In this document: positions 1-7,830 of the stretch, one piece after another
How the letters are laid out: the number at the start of each line of letters is the position of its first letter
How positions within the stretch are numbered: position 1 is the first letter of the stretch
Assembly (NCBI GenBank): GCA_963763855.1
Contig: CAVXPU010000005.1
Span: 3,286,001 to 3,350,000, forward strand
Length of the DNA: 64,000 nucleotides
Source: JAIBCC01 sp963763855
Lineage (GTDB): Bacteria; Acidobacteriota; Blastocatellia; Pyrinomonadales; Pyrinomonadaceae
Reading direction: 5' to 3'
Notes under the pieces: model-generated
What the model was told of the DNA's origin: nothing
Seen by the model: the letters and a program-made list of their open reading frames with translations, nothing else
Database searches by the model: none
Made by a program: the position numbers and the translations under genes

Positions 1-2
1 CG

Positions 3-968
3 CATCTGCCGATACCTTCTTTGACAGATAAAGACCGCGTTGATCTGGAATTTGCGATTGAGCAAAATGTTGACTACATTGCACTTAGCTTTGTAAGGAA
101 AGCGGAAGATTGTCGCGAAGTAAAGAAATTGATCCGCGATCTGAACAAACGAAAAGTTGGACGTCCGCTGCTTGTCGCAAAAATTGAAAAAGCGGAAGCG
201 ATTGCGAATTTGGAAGAAATTATCCAGGCTACAGACGGCGTAATGGTCGCTCGCGGCGATCTGGGCGTCGAAACGAGCGTCGAAAAAGTTCCGGTTTATC
301 AGAAAGAAATAATTCAGCGTTCTATCGCAAACGATAAATTTGTAATTACTGCAACGCAGATGTTGCAAACGATGATCGAGCATCCATTTCCTACCCGGGC
401 GGAGGCTTCAGATGTTGCAAATGCAGTTTGGGATGGTTCTGACGCGGTAATGCTTTCGGCGGAAACTGCGAGCGGAAAATTCCCCGTTGAATCTGTCAGA
501 ACGATGGCGGAAATCATCGATTCCGCTGAAGAAATTAAACCGAAATACCTCAAAAAACCAATCAAATTCGAACAACTTCCAACCGGCAGAACATCGCAGG
601 CGATTTGCCGTGCGGCAGCCTATGCCGCGAAAGAAATTGGCACTGAAAAGGTCGCCGTCTTTACCGAATCGGGATTAATGGCATTGCGTTTATCATCATT
701 CCGCTCCGGTTTGCAGACTTTTGCACTTACTTCTTCACACGATGTTAAGAATCAGCTTGCATTAATTTGGGGAGTTCGCCCAATGTTTCATCAAGCCGGT
801 GAATCGACCGAATCAATGCTCAAATCAGGCGAGAAAAAGCTTTTGAGCCTGGAAAATTGCGTTGAAGACAAAGAAACAATTGTTATGATGGCTGGCAGAC
901 TTTCAGGTTTGGGGCTTTCAAGTTCGGTTATTGTTTGGACAATTGGTGAGGATGTTCCGAAAAGATAG
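3..968 (+). CDS. pyk: Pyruvate kinase, C-terminal part (5' end outside window)
   Basis: Catalyses phosphoenolpyruvate + ADP to pyruvate + ATP in cytosolic glycolysis. The open frame continues to the left edge (residues HLPIPSLTDKDR precede the first possible TTG at 21), so the gene is cut by the window and the TTG is not a real start. Visible family motifs are VAKIEKAEA with the catalytic Lys and metal-binding Glu, ARGDLGVE with the metal-binding Asp, and the active-site stretch ATQMLQTMIEHPFPTRAEAS. The C-terminal alpha/beta domain follows and ends normally in WTIGEDVPKR-stop. A diverged second copy of the last 54 bp lies at 2226-2279. Confidence 0.95.
   Translation, partial: HLPIPSLTDKDRVDLEFAIEQNVDYIALSFVRKAEDCREVKKLIRDLNKRKVGRPLLVAKIEKAEAIANLEEIIQATDGVMVARGDLGVETSVEKVPVYQKEIIQRSIANDKFVITATQMLQTMIEHPFPTRAEASDVANAVWDGSDAVMLSAETASGKFPVESVRTMAEIIDSAEEIKPKYLKKPIKFEQLPTGRTSQAICRAAAYAAKEIGTEKVAVFTESGLMALRLSSFRSGLQTFALTSSHDVKNQLALIWGVRPMFHQAGESTESMLKSGEKKLLSLENCVEDKETIVMMAGRLSGLGLSSSVIVWTIGEDVPKR
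915..968 (+). repeat. Direct repeat copy 1: last codons of pyk
   Basis: This is the 3' end of intact pyk. It matches 2226-2279 over 54 bp, with nine mismatches counted by eye. Six of these differences leave the amino acid or stop unchanged. It could be the left end (attL-like) of a small inserted segment. Confidence 0.75.
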
Positions 969-1048
969 ACATCTTTAGTTATTTATTGAATATATTCAGA
1001 TTAGCCGGTACTTTTTTATTTCAAACTTATACAAAATCTCCATTAATT

Positions 1049-2053
1049 TCATCTCCAATTAAGCCCGGGCTTCCAATTTCTTGCAACTTCTCTCGCACGC
1101 TGCATTGTTGCTTCCGGCACAGGCAATTGAGGAATACTTAATGTCATTCCCGGCTTCAAAACATTGTAGTTTGTGCCAATCTTGGATTCGTTTTCAAACC
1201 AAATAAGTGGCCACTTTTGAGGATCATTCAGATAACGATTTGCAAGTAGCGACAGCGTATCTCCCGTTGCTACAGTGTGTGTTTTTTTTGGGATTGTCGG
1301 CGTAAAAATTGGGAGCGGTGTCGGAGTTGCCGACAAATCAGGGTCACCTGGATTCCAAAGTCGGAAATTAAGAGGTGGAATTGCGGGTACAATGCTTTGC
1401 AGAAAATAAGGCATTGGAACAACTTTTCGACTTTTAGGCGTATCACAATCAATACACGGGAAAAGCACAATATTATCAAGAACATATTTCGTATCTAATT
1501 TGTTCATACTTCTTCCGGGTCCGCCATAAGTATCCCAAAGGTATCTGGCTGCAACGTCAGAAACGGGCTCACATAGTTTTATATAATCTACTCCCGGACG
1601 AACTGCCCGGTAAAAACCCAAAATATTAGAAACCAGATCTTCTGCACTAAAGCCGCTATTTGTATACCAAGCGTAGCGAGGCATCGACTGGACTTTTTCA
1701 AATTCCATTGAAACTGAAACAAAGATCGAAAACGCCACCGACTCCTTTTCGGCAATTGATAGTCCCAAGCGAACGGCATAGTTACGGCTAACGCCATCCG
1801 TAATGCTTTTTCCAAGAAAGGTTTTTCCCATCAGTTGTTCATAAGTAACCCGATGCCACAACCCATTTACACTCCGTTCTCCTGTTTCATTCTTAATTGC
1901 GTTCCAAAGATTTACAGCACCCTGATTCGCTCTGGAGGACACGGGATTTGCGTGTCCGATATCAACCCAACCGCATTTGCACGAATAGATCATTCCATAT
2001 TTCGTCGCTAACGTAACAGTTGACCCATCAATAATGTCCTTACGTTCACTCAT
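1049..2053 (-). CDS. LysM-domain protein with unknown N-terminal domain
   Basis: 334 aa. The C-terminal part (about residues 257-306) is a clear LysM module: HTVATGDTLSLLANRYLND, then a tryptophan- and asparagine-containing middle and GMTLSIPQ. LysM binds N-acetylglucosamine polymers such as peptidoglycan. The first 230 residues are unfamiliar; YSCKCGWVDIGHANP near the N-terminus recalls domains of unknown function such as DUF4056, but I cannot verify this. There is no signal peptide or membrane segment, so export, if any, would use another route. The gene is convergent with pyk and lies between the two copies of the pyk 3' end, which suggests it was gained as an insertion. Confidence 0.75.
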   Translation of the reverse strand: MSERKDIIDGSTVTLATKYGMIYSCKCGWVDIGHANPVSSRANQGAVNLWNAIKNETGERSVNGLWHRVTYEQLMGKTFLGKSITDGVSRNYAVRLGLSIAEKESVAFSIFVSVSMEFEKVQSMPRYAWYTNSGFSAEDLVSNILGFYRAVRPGVDYIKLCEPVSDVAARYLWDTYGGPGRSMNKLDTKYVLDNIVLFPCIDCDTPKSRKVVPMPYFLQSIVPAIPPLNFRLWNPGDPDLSATPTPLPIFTPTIPKKTHTVATGDTLSLLANRYLNDPQKWPLIWFENESKIGTNYNVLKPGMTLSIPQLPVPEATMQRAREVARNWKPGLNWR

Positions 2054-2225
2054 AATCGCACCTCTCTTGCTAAATTTATAAGATTCAAATCAATTGTTTC
2101 CATCTCAAACTTGACGAACAGAAATGTTTCTTTTGCTGCTAATATCCAGCTTTTGGCTTGATATTTTTGGTTCGGGAATCAATTCGATTAAAAATTGATT
2201 ATACGTTGTAGCAACGGCAGGATGA

Positions 2226-2279
2226 CTTTCGAGTTCGGTGGTTGTTTGGACAATTGGTGAGGATGTGCCCATACGATAA
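2226..2279 (+). pseudogene. Relic of a second pyruvate kinase 3' end
   Basis: Reads LSSSVVVWTIGEDVPIR-stop, against GLSSSVIVWTIGEDVPKR-stop in the intact gene. Differences are mainly synonymous or conservative (TCA/TCG, GTT/GTG twice, CCG/CCC, AGA/CGA, TAG/TAA; I to V, K to I), so the fragment diverged while still under coding constraint. The rest of the gene is absent upstream. Its stop codon directly abuts the end of the convergent peptidase gene at 2280, as expected if this was the original pyk terminus before the LysM gene arrived. Confidence 0.7.
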
Positions 2280-2963
2280 TTAACTCAGCATTGTCACATG
2301 AAAATGATTGTGATGCCCTGAGTAGTAACTCACTCTTGCTAATGGGGTTAACGCAGGATCGTTAAACAGAATATTTTTCACATTTTTATGGCTTAGGAAG
2401 AGTTCGATCAATATTTTCGTTTTAGCCGCGTCATATTGTGCATCAGTTATAGACACGGGAGTCATCATATTATCAGTTCTAACGGGTCGTAAATCCACAT
2501 GCAATCCTTCCTTATGCGTACTGTGCGGACTCATCTGTCCGCCAAATTGAAAACTTATATCGCCTATTCCAATCTGTGCAGTCGGATTATTGAGTTTAAA
2601 CTGTTGTGCTATATCTTTCAGTGCCTGAATTGTATTTGGTGTGCCCCATTGACGATTGGAAAAGTCGCTTCCATATGAATAATATCCAAGACCTGACATT
2701 TGCGTCAGTTGAACAAATGGCTCACTATTTAGTCTCTTTAACGTTCCGCCGCCGGGATCAACCCGTCCATCAGGACTAGAGGTGAATTTTGACTGAAATG
2801 ATTTGATCGCTTTTACAGTAGGATCATCAAGCGTTGAATTACAAACTCCATTAGCGATGATTTTTGGATTAATCCACTTATTTAGTAGATTTTGGATTGC
2901 GAGAATATCAGAAGCGTTGTTTTTTCCACCCATGCCAACCGAACCAGTTAATATTACAGCCAT
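2280..2963 (-). CDS. Peptidoglycan-binding-like / MepA-type murein endopeptidase
   Basis: 227 aa. Residues 1-80 resemble a peptidoglycan-binding module (GSVGMGGKNNASDILAIQNLLN, then a repeat ending in GGGTLKRLN). The C-terminal half has the zinc-site pattern of MepA/LAS-type endopeptidases: H150-x6-D157 in THKEGLHVDLRP and H220-x-H222 in GHHNHFHV. The likely activity is cleavage of peptide cross-links in murein. No signal peptide is visible, which is unusual for a wall enzyme and fits a lytic effector or lysis protein. It neighbours the LysM protein, transcribed in the same direction but separated by the pyk relic. Confidence 0.75.
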   Translation of the reverse strand: MAVILTGSVGMGGKNNASDILAIQNLLNKWINPKIIANGVCNSTLDDPTVKAIKSFQSKFTSSPDGRVDPGGGTLKRLNSEPFVQLTQMSGLGYYSYGSDFSNRQWGTPNTIQALKDIAQQFKLNNPTAQIGIGDISFQFGGQMSPHSTHKEGLHVDLRPVRTDNMMTPVSITDAQYDAAKTKILIELFLSHKNVKNILFNDPALTPLARVSYYSGHHNHFHVTMLS

Positions 2964-3052
2964 TTTTTTCCTCCGAAAGTTTATTAGTAATAAATTGACG
3001 AAGAAACAACTGTCTTTTGCGAAAAATTCTTACATAATCTCGCAAATTTTTT

Positions 3053-4723
3053 CTAATTTTTAAAAATCACTTTGCCATCAAAAATGGTGTTAACTACGTT
3101 TATTTTGAACAATTCAATTGTCGGAATCTCAAAAGGATTTTTATCCAAAATGATAATATCTGCGAACATTCCAACAGCAATTTTCCCTTTTGTTTTTTCT
3201 TCAAATGAAGCAAAAGCACCATTAGCTGTGTAAGCCTGAAGAGCAGTTCCGACCGAAACGCGATGCTCCGGAACCCAACCTTTTTCAGGCTCTCCGTCAA
3301 TAGTTTGCCGATTTACAGCATTATAAATTCCCCGCCAAGGGCTGATGCTGATACTCGCCGGATGATCGCTACTAAAAATTAATTTTGCACCTGCATTTTC
3401 TAACGCCCGCCAAGCAAAACCACGACTCGTCCGCTCTTCGCCGATCGCCTCAGACCAAACATTTATTGTCGCCGGATCAGCATGAATCGGCTCCATCGAT
3501 GCGATCACTCCAAGCTTGATAAATCTTTGCATATCAATTGCTTGAATAGTTTCGATATGTTCGAGCCGAAATCGCGAATCCCGTTTTCCATTTAACTTAA
3601 TCGCGTTTTCAAAAGAATCGAGTGCCATCCGCACACCTTTGTCGCCAATCGCATGTATATAAATTTGCAGACCGGCTTTATCCGCCATTGCGACCACATT
3701 ATTTAGCTGCTCTTGTGTGTATGAGGGCGAACCCGAAGTCTCAGGTTTATTGGAATATGGAGCGAGCATCGCCGCCGTGTAAGATTCGATCACGCCATCA
3801 ACCGCAATTTTTATTGCTCCAACTTGTAACATCGTTGAATTATATTTCTTTGAGATTTCGGCAATTTTATCAATCTCAGATTGGGTCGTTTGCGGGTTTA
3901 CGGTAAAGGCAAACTTGGTTCGCAAAGTTAACTCCGTTCGTTTAAGTAATTCATCGAAAAGCTCAACTTCCCGCAAGCTTCCGTGAGCGTTTTGGATGCT
4001 CGTGATGCCCAAACTTTTCGCTCTTTCCATTCCTTTTTTAAGAGCGTCGAGTTCTGTTTGACGATCAACAGGCGGAAGATTTCGGCTGATTAATCCCATC
4101 GCACCTTCTTTGAAAACTCCGGTCGGCTCACCATTTGCGTCGCGAACAATTTCGCCAAACCCTTTGAATTCAGTCTCTTTCGTCACTTTGGAAATTTCGA
4201 GTGCTTTTGAGTTCGCCCAACTCGTATGTCCGTCATACGCACGCATATAAACGGGACGATCACTAACAACCGCATCAATATCTTTTTTATTCGGCAGCGT
4301 ACTTGGGAAAATTGCGTATTGCCAACCCATCCCCGTGATCCATGGAACGTTTGGATTTTCTTTGGCAAATTTGGCTATCATTTGCTGGGCATCTGTGAGA
4401 TTTTTCGCGTCGGTTAGATCAACCTGAAAAAGCCCGAGCGAACTGCCTAAAAAATGAACGTGAGAATCATTCGTACCGGGCATGACGAATTTGCCTGCTA
4501 AATCAATTTGCTCTGTTGTTTTGGAAATATAACGCTTCATAGCTCTATCATTGCCGACTGCGATAATTTTATTTCCGCGAACTGCAATATTTCCTAAAAA
4601 TGGTTTTGCATCACTTCCTGTCCAGATCTTTCCGTTCTTGAGAATTAATGTTACCTTCTGGTTTTGGGCGGAAATGGCTGAAAATAGGACAAATATGGCT
4701 ACGACAATTGAAATTTTTCTCAC
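3053..4723 (-). CDS. Exported amidohydrolase, YtcJ/Amidohydro_3 family
   Basis: 556 aa from a GTG at 4723, chosen because AAGGAG lies 7 nt upstream and because the product then begins with a standard signal peptide (VRKISIVVAIFVLFSAISAQ). A longer frame to 4780 has no such support. Metal-dependent hydrolase motifs are visible: DSHVHFLG (HxH), HAIGDKGV, RLEHIET and SSDHPAS. N-terminal VTLILKNGKIWTG and C-terminal ADIIILDKNPFEI form the usual composite beta sandwich. Family members hydrolyse amide or carbamate substrates; the substrate here is unknown. Probably periplasmic. Monocistronic, preceded by a terminator belonging to the next gene. Confidence 0.88.
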   Translation of the reverse strand: MRKISIVVAIFVLFSAISAQNQKVTLILKNGKIWTGSDAKPFLGNIAVRGNKIIAVGNDRAMKRYISKTTEQIDLAGKFVMPGTNDSHVHFLGSSLGLFQVDLTDAKNLTDAQQMIAKFAKENPNVPWITGMGWQYAIFPSTLPNKKDIDAVVSDRPVYMRAYDGHTSWANSKALEISKVTKETEFKGFGEIVRDANGEPTGVFKEGAMGLISRNLPPVDRQTELDALKKGMERAKSLGITSIQNAHGSLREVELFDELLKRTELTLRTKFAFTVNPQTTQSEIDKIAEISKKYNSTMLQVGAIKIAVDGVIESYTAAMLAPYSNKPETSGSPSYTQEQLNNVVAMADKAGLQIYIHAIGDKGVRMALDSFENAIKLNGKRDSRFRLEHIETIQAIDMQRFIKLGVIASMEPIHADPATINVWSEAIGEERTSRGFAWRALENAGAKLIFSSDHPASISISPWRGIYNAVNRQTIDGEPEKGWVPEHRVSVGTALQAYTANGAFASFEEKTKGKIAVGMFADIIILDKNPFEIPTIELFKINVVNTIFDGKVIFKN

Positions 4724-4769
4724 AAATTGACTCCTTTTTTTAAGGATTATAGACGAAAAAATGGTAAAC

Positions 4770-4797
4770 AAAAAAGCCACCGCGATAAACGATGGCT
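4770..4797 (-). terminator. Rho-independent terminator after the radical SAM gene
   Basis: On the minus strand an 8-bp stem AGCCATCG/CGGTGGCT (one G-T pair) with a 7-nt loop is followed by a run of six T. It lies 22 nt past the stop of the radical SAM gene, just before the amidohydrolase leader. Confidence 0.75.
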
Positions 4798-4818
4798 AAA
4801 AAAACGTTTGTAAACAAG

Positions 4819-5844
4819 TTATTCTACTCCCAATACCTTGGCGACGGTCTTTTTACTCAAACCGCCTCCGTTTTTCTTATTAAAATCTTCCGGCGAAATT
4901 TGCGGGTCACGCCAGGAATCGAGGTGTCCCACCTGATGAACGCATTGAATCGTGCAAGTATCGGCACACCATTTTTCGGTGATATATTCGCGTTCCATAT
5001 CTTTGGTCGTATATTCGTGGAGCGAAATTCCCGGCGTTCCTCTTTGTTGCGAACACCAATGAACTAAGCCATCTTCGCAAACATACAAATATCTTGCACC
5101 TGCACGGCAACGCCATTCGTATGTTTTTCCTTCAACCAAATTATCCTGAAACCAATTCCAGCGTGCATAGCTTCTCGCACCTTTATTCTTGATCTCGAAA
5201 TACGCTTCCTTATCGCGTTCCGTCAAACCTTTGAATAAACCTTCGCCATCGTGAATTACGCCGACCGTCGAAGAAAAGCCTAATTCTCTTGCACGATTAG
5301 CAATAATTATCGCTTCATCTGGATTTGAAACGCCGCCGCCGACAACCGAATTGATATTCACTTTGAACTTCGCATGTTCTTGTAAATTCAATAGCTTGCC
5401 GTCTAATACCTTCAAGCTCTTTTTCGAAACTTCATCAGGATTTACGTTATCGATCGAAATTTGCAGATAATCGAGCCCTGCTTCGTTTAGCTTTTTGATC
5501 TTATCAACTTGGAAATAATAACCATTCGAAATCAAGCCCGCGATCATTCCATGATGTCGAATTCGTGCGATGATCTCATAAATTTCCGGATGCATCATCG
5601 GTTCGCCGCCGGAAATTGTGATGACCGAACTACCAAATTCGGCAAGTTTATCAATCCGTTTGAGCATTTCAGCGATCGGCACCGGATCAGATGTTTTGTC
5701 GTATTCGTTGCAATATGTGCAGGCGAGATTGCATCGCCGCATAGGGACGATATGAACCAAAACCGGATGCTTGGTTGAAGCAAACGCTTTGATCGTATGC
5801 TTTACGCCGCGTGTAAAACGGCTGAAACTACTTGCTTTTGGCAT
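4819..5844 (-). CDS. Radical SAM protein with SPASM-like C-terminal cysteines
   Basis: 341 aa. The CxxxCxxC motif CNLACTYC binds the [4Fe-4S] cluster that cleaves S-adenosylmethionine; SGGEP and a TIM-barrel pattern follow. The C-terminal third has further cysteines (CRAG, YVCEDG, HWCSQQRG, WCADTCTIQC), typical of auxiliary-cluster SPASM or twitch domains. Such enzymes often modify peptides or act in cofactor or lipid synthesis. No precursor peptide or partner gene lies beside it, so the substrate cannot be inferred. A terminator follows the gene directly, so it is probably transcribed alone. Confidence 0.82.
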   Translation of the reverse strand: MPKASSFSRFTRGVKHTIKAFASTKHPVLVHIVPMRRCNLACTYCNEYDKTSDPVPIAEMLKRIDKLAEFGSSVITISGGEPMMHPEIYEIIARIRHHGMIAGLISNGYYFQVDKIKKLNEAGLDYLQISIDNVNPDEVSKKSLKVLDGKLLNLQEHAKFKVNINSVVGGGVSNPDEAIIIANRARELGFSSTVGVIHDGEGLFKGLTERDKEAYFEIKNKGARSYARWNWFQDNLVEGKTYEWRCRAGARYLYVCEDGLVHWCSQQRGTPGISLHEYTTKDMEREYITEKWCADTCTIQCVHQVGHLDSWRDPQISPEDFNKKNGGGLSKKTVAKVLGVE

Positions 5845-5869
5845 AAAATAATTTTGAATTCCGCCAAAT

Positions 5870-5914
5870 GACGGTCTTCATTTTGAGCATCTGCCTGCTA
5901 AAGCAGGGACTCAA
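5870..5914. repeat. Imperfect palindromic element
   Basis: Outer arms GACGGTCTTCATTTTGAG and CTCAAAACATCTGTC are imperfect inverted repeats around a smaller hairpin (CCTGCTAAAGCAGG). It lies upstream of the radical SAM gene, in the gap before lolA. One of many palindromic elements in this window. Confidence 0.55.
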
Positions 5915-5971
5915 AACATCTGTCGAACTATATATTATAAGTTTTACGCTTGATCTTTTCAAACTCAAACG

Positions 5972-5999
5972 AAAAGCTCTGTATTTTGAAAACAGAGCT
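5972..5999 (-). terminator. Hairpin terminator downstream of the LolA-like gene
   Basis: Perfect 8-bp stem AGCTCTGT/ACAGAGCT with a 9-nt loop. It is flanked by short T runs in both directions, so it could act both ways. On the minus strand it follows the LolA-like stop by about 27 nt. Confidence 0.6.
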
Positions 6000-6026
6000 T
6001 TTTCGAAAAGTTATTTGTTAATTTGG

Positions 6027-6719
6027 CTAACCTTTTACAATTGCAACGCCTTTTGGCAAACTTATCACAAATTCCTTGGTGCTGATATTTGTATTCTTTT
6101 GCAAATTGGAAAGTAATACAGTAGTTGTATCGCCGTTCTTCTCATTAACCCGTGTTTGCAAAACCATTCCGTTACCATCAACCCATAAGTCTATTGATTT
6201 ATAGCTTTTAGCAGCTTTCGGGGTTAGTTCGAGATGCCAAGTATTTTTACCACCACTAACCTGTTCCTCACCGAAATACTTAACCGAATAATTTGCTTTA
6301 AGTTGCTCTTTCGACATTTTCAAGAAATCAAAAGCTCCCGTAACCGTCGTCTCTTTCTTCTGAGCATCATTAACATTTCCAATAATTGCCTGATTTAATT
6401 GTGGGCGATAAAGAACATACTTTTTATCAACGACCGATAGCAATTCTTGCTGGGGTTTTGCCCAGTCCAGACGAACAAGTGCTTCGCGTTCCTTGATTTT
6501 GACATACCTCGCAGAGCCTTCGTAAATGTCGTGTTCATCAAGCTGTGAATTGAATTTATCCATCATCACGCTCGCCTTTAGCGATGTTAGAGCTTTTTGA
6601 TGCTCATCCATTCTTTTCAAGATTTCGGGGATTTGAGCATTTGTATTGGTAACGGCTAAAACATTGAAAACAAACAATAAAGCCGCAGCCATTAAACTAA
6701 TTTTTAAGTAATTCTTCAT
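6027..6719 (-). CDS. LolA-like outer-membrane lipoprotein carrier
   Basis: 230 aa from the ATG at 6719, which has GGAG about 9 nt upstream and gives a clean signal peptide (MKNYLKISLMAAALLFVFNVL, cleavage near TNAQ). The upstream extension of this frame is repeat sequence. The mature part has the LolA/LolB-like pattern: an amphipathic helix (LKRMDEHQKALTSLKASVMM), alternating strands, a W-containing LVRLDWAKPQQ, and SIDLWVDGNGMVLQTRV. Such proteins carry lipoproteins across the periplasm. The neighbouring LolB-like lipoprotein and LolD-like ATPase support a lipoprotein-transport role. Confidence 0.78.
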   Translation of the reverse strand: MKNYLKISLMAAALLFVFNVLAVTNTNAQIPEILKRMDEHQKALTSLKASVMMDKFNSQLDEHDIYEGSARYVKIKEREALVRLDWAKPQQELLSVVDKKYVLYRPQLNQAIIGNVNDAQKKETTVTGAFDFLKMSKEQLKANYSVKYFGEEQVSGGKNTWHLELTPKAAKSYKSIDLWVDGNGMVLQTRVNEKNGDTTTVLLSNLQKNTNISTKEFVISLPKGVAIVKG

Positions 6720-6752
6720 ATAAAAATAACTCCGGATGTAACGTCTCATTAA

Positions 6753-6825
6753 GTGCGTCAGTTGCCCGCCCGATAAGGAAGGGCTCAAAATATTAGCCCT
6801 CCTTAACAGTCGGGCTACTGACACG
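6753..6825. repeat. Long imperfect hairpin element
   Basis: Arms of about 30 nt (GCGTCAGTTGCCCGCCCGA and its partner TCGGGCTACTGACACG, with AGGAAGGGCT/AGCCCTCCTT next to the loop) form an extended hairpin. It fills the space between the LolA-like gene and the small membrane protein gene upstream of it. Confidence 0.7.
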
Positions 6826-6839
6826 TTTTAATTGATTTT

Positions 6840-7142
6840 TCAGCGGATATCTATTTCGTAAATGGTTTTGCCGTCTTTATCTTTCTTCTCGCGAAGCTCA
6901 ATAATTTCGGCATTCGGATTTCCGCTCAATTCTTTTACTTTATTTTCCAAGGCTTGCTTTTCAGTGGAAAAATCATCAGCTTTGACGATCAAACGCGACG
7001 TTTGGGTTGCCAATCTTTCGCGTTTTTCAAACCAGGTTTTCGGCGTAAGGAAAATAAAACACATTATCAATATACAAAAAACGTCCCACTGCCATGAGGC
7101 TCTTTCATAATTCCAATTGATTATTTTCTTTATGATCTGCAT
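6840..7142 (-). CDS. Small single-pass membrane protein with coiled-coil tail
   Basis: 100 aa from the ATG at 7142; a TTG further upstream would overlap the ABC ATPase end. One hydrophobic segment (WQWDVFCILIMCFIFLTP) is followed by a charged, heptad-like stretch (RLIVKADDFSTEKQALENKVKEL) and a short C-terminal strand region. I do not recognise a family. It lies 10 nt after the ABC ATPase stop and before the LolA-like gene, so it is probably cotranscribed and could be an accessory of that transporter. Confidence 0.6.
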   Translation of the reverse strand: MQIIKKIINWNYERASWQWDVFCILIMCFIFLTPKTWFEKRERLATQTSRLIVKADDFSTEKQALENKVKELSGNPNAEIIELREKKDKDGKTIYEIDIR

Positions 7143-7152
7143 TTTGTAAAAA

Positions 7153-7830
7153 CTATTCACTAACGATTTTGCCGTCAAGCATTCGAATAATTCGATTGCA
7201 ATTTTCAGCCGCTTCCGGATTATGTGTAATCATCAAAATCGTCTGTTTATAAAGCTGATTGAGCTCTTTAAACATATCCAAAACGATCTTAGAATTTTCA
7301 GTATCAAGATTTCCGGTTGGCTCATCAGCCAAGATAATTGCCGGACTATTGATTATCGCTCGGGCTAAAGCAACCCGCTGCTGCTCGCCGCCGGAAAGCT
7401 CAAGCGGCTTATTATTAATCTTATTTTCAAGCTTCAAAAGATGCAAAACTTCCCTTCTCCTTTCCGCATTTCCACCGTTTCCGGTGTGAATTCTTTCAGC
7501 GAGTCGTAGATTTCCGTCTGCCGTAAGCGTTGGAAAAAGATTAAATCTTTGAAACACAAAACCAATTTTACGACGCCGGATATCAGTTCTTTGTGCATCC
7601 GAAACTGCCGCCAAGTCTTCACCGTCAATCAAAATTTTTCCGCTTGTAGGAGAAAGCAATCCTCCGAGGAGATGTAAAAGAGTTGATTTTCCGCAACCGG
7701 AAGGTCCCATAATAGCGATAAATTCGCCTTCCTCTACGCTGAAATTCAAGCCTTTCAAAACAGGAGTCTCTATCTTACCAACCTTATAATTTTTAATTAA
7801 ATTTTCGGTTTGCAGTATTGTCTTAGTCAT
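7153..7830 (-). CDS. ABC transporter ATP-binding protein, LolD/MacB type
   Basis: 225 aa from the ATG at 7830, which overlaps the stop of the upstream lipoprotein gene by one base (TAATG), indicating translational coupling. It has Walker A GPSGCGKST, signature LSGGEQQRVALARA, Walker B IILADEPTGNLD and the switch His in LMITHNPEAA. This group usually partners FtsX-type permeases for lipoprotein release or peptide efflux. No permease gene is adjacent; the nearest is the broken one at 32.4-35 kb, which has its own ATPase. The LolA/LolB-like neighbours favour a Lol function. Confidence 0.88.
   Translation of the reverse strand: MTKTILQTENLIKNYKVGKIETPVLKGLNFSVEEGEFIAIMGPSGCGKSTLLHLLGGLLSPTSGKILIDGEDLAAVSDAQRTDIRRRKIGFVFQRFNLFPTLTADGNLRLAERIHTGNGGNAERRREVLHLLKLENKINNKPLELSGGEQQRVALARAIINSPAIILADEPTGNLDTENSKIVLDMFKELNQLYKQTILMITHNPEAAENCNRIIRMLDGKIVSE

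Noticed and set aside
21..968. A complete 315-aa protein starting with TTG at 21
   Set aside because: The frame is open to the window edge and the upstream residues continue the pyruvate kinase sequence, so it is a cut gene.
4819..5844. Hopanoid enzyme HpnH
   Set aside because: It shares the radical SAM core, but the C-terminal cysteine set is SPASM-like and no hopanoid genes are nearby.
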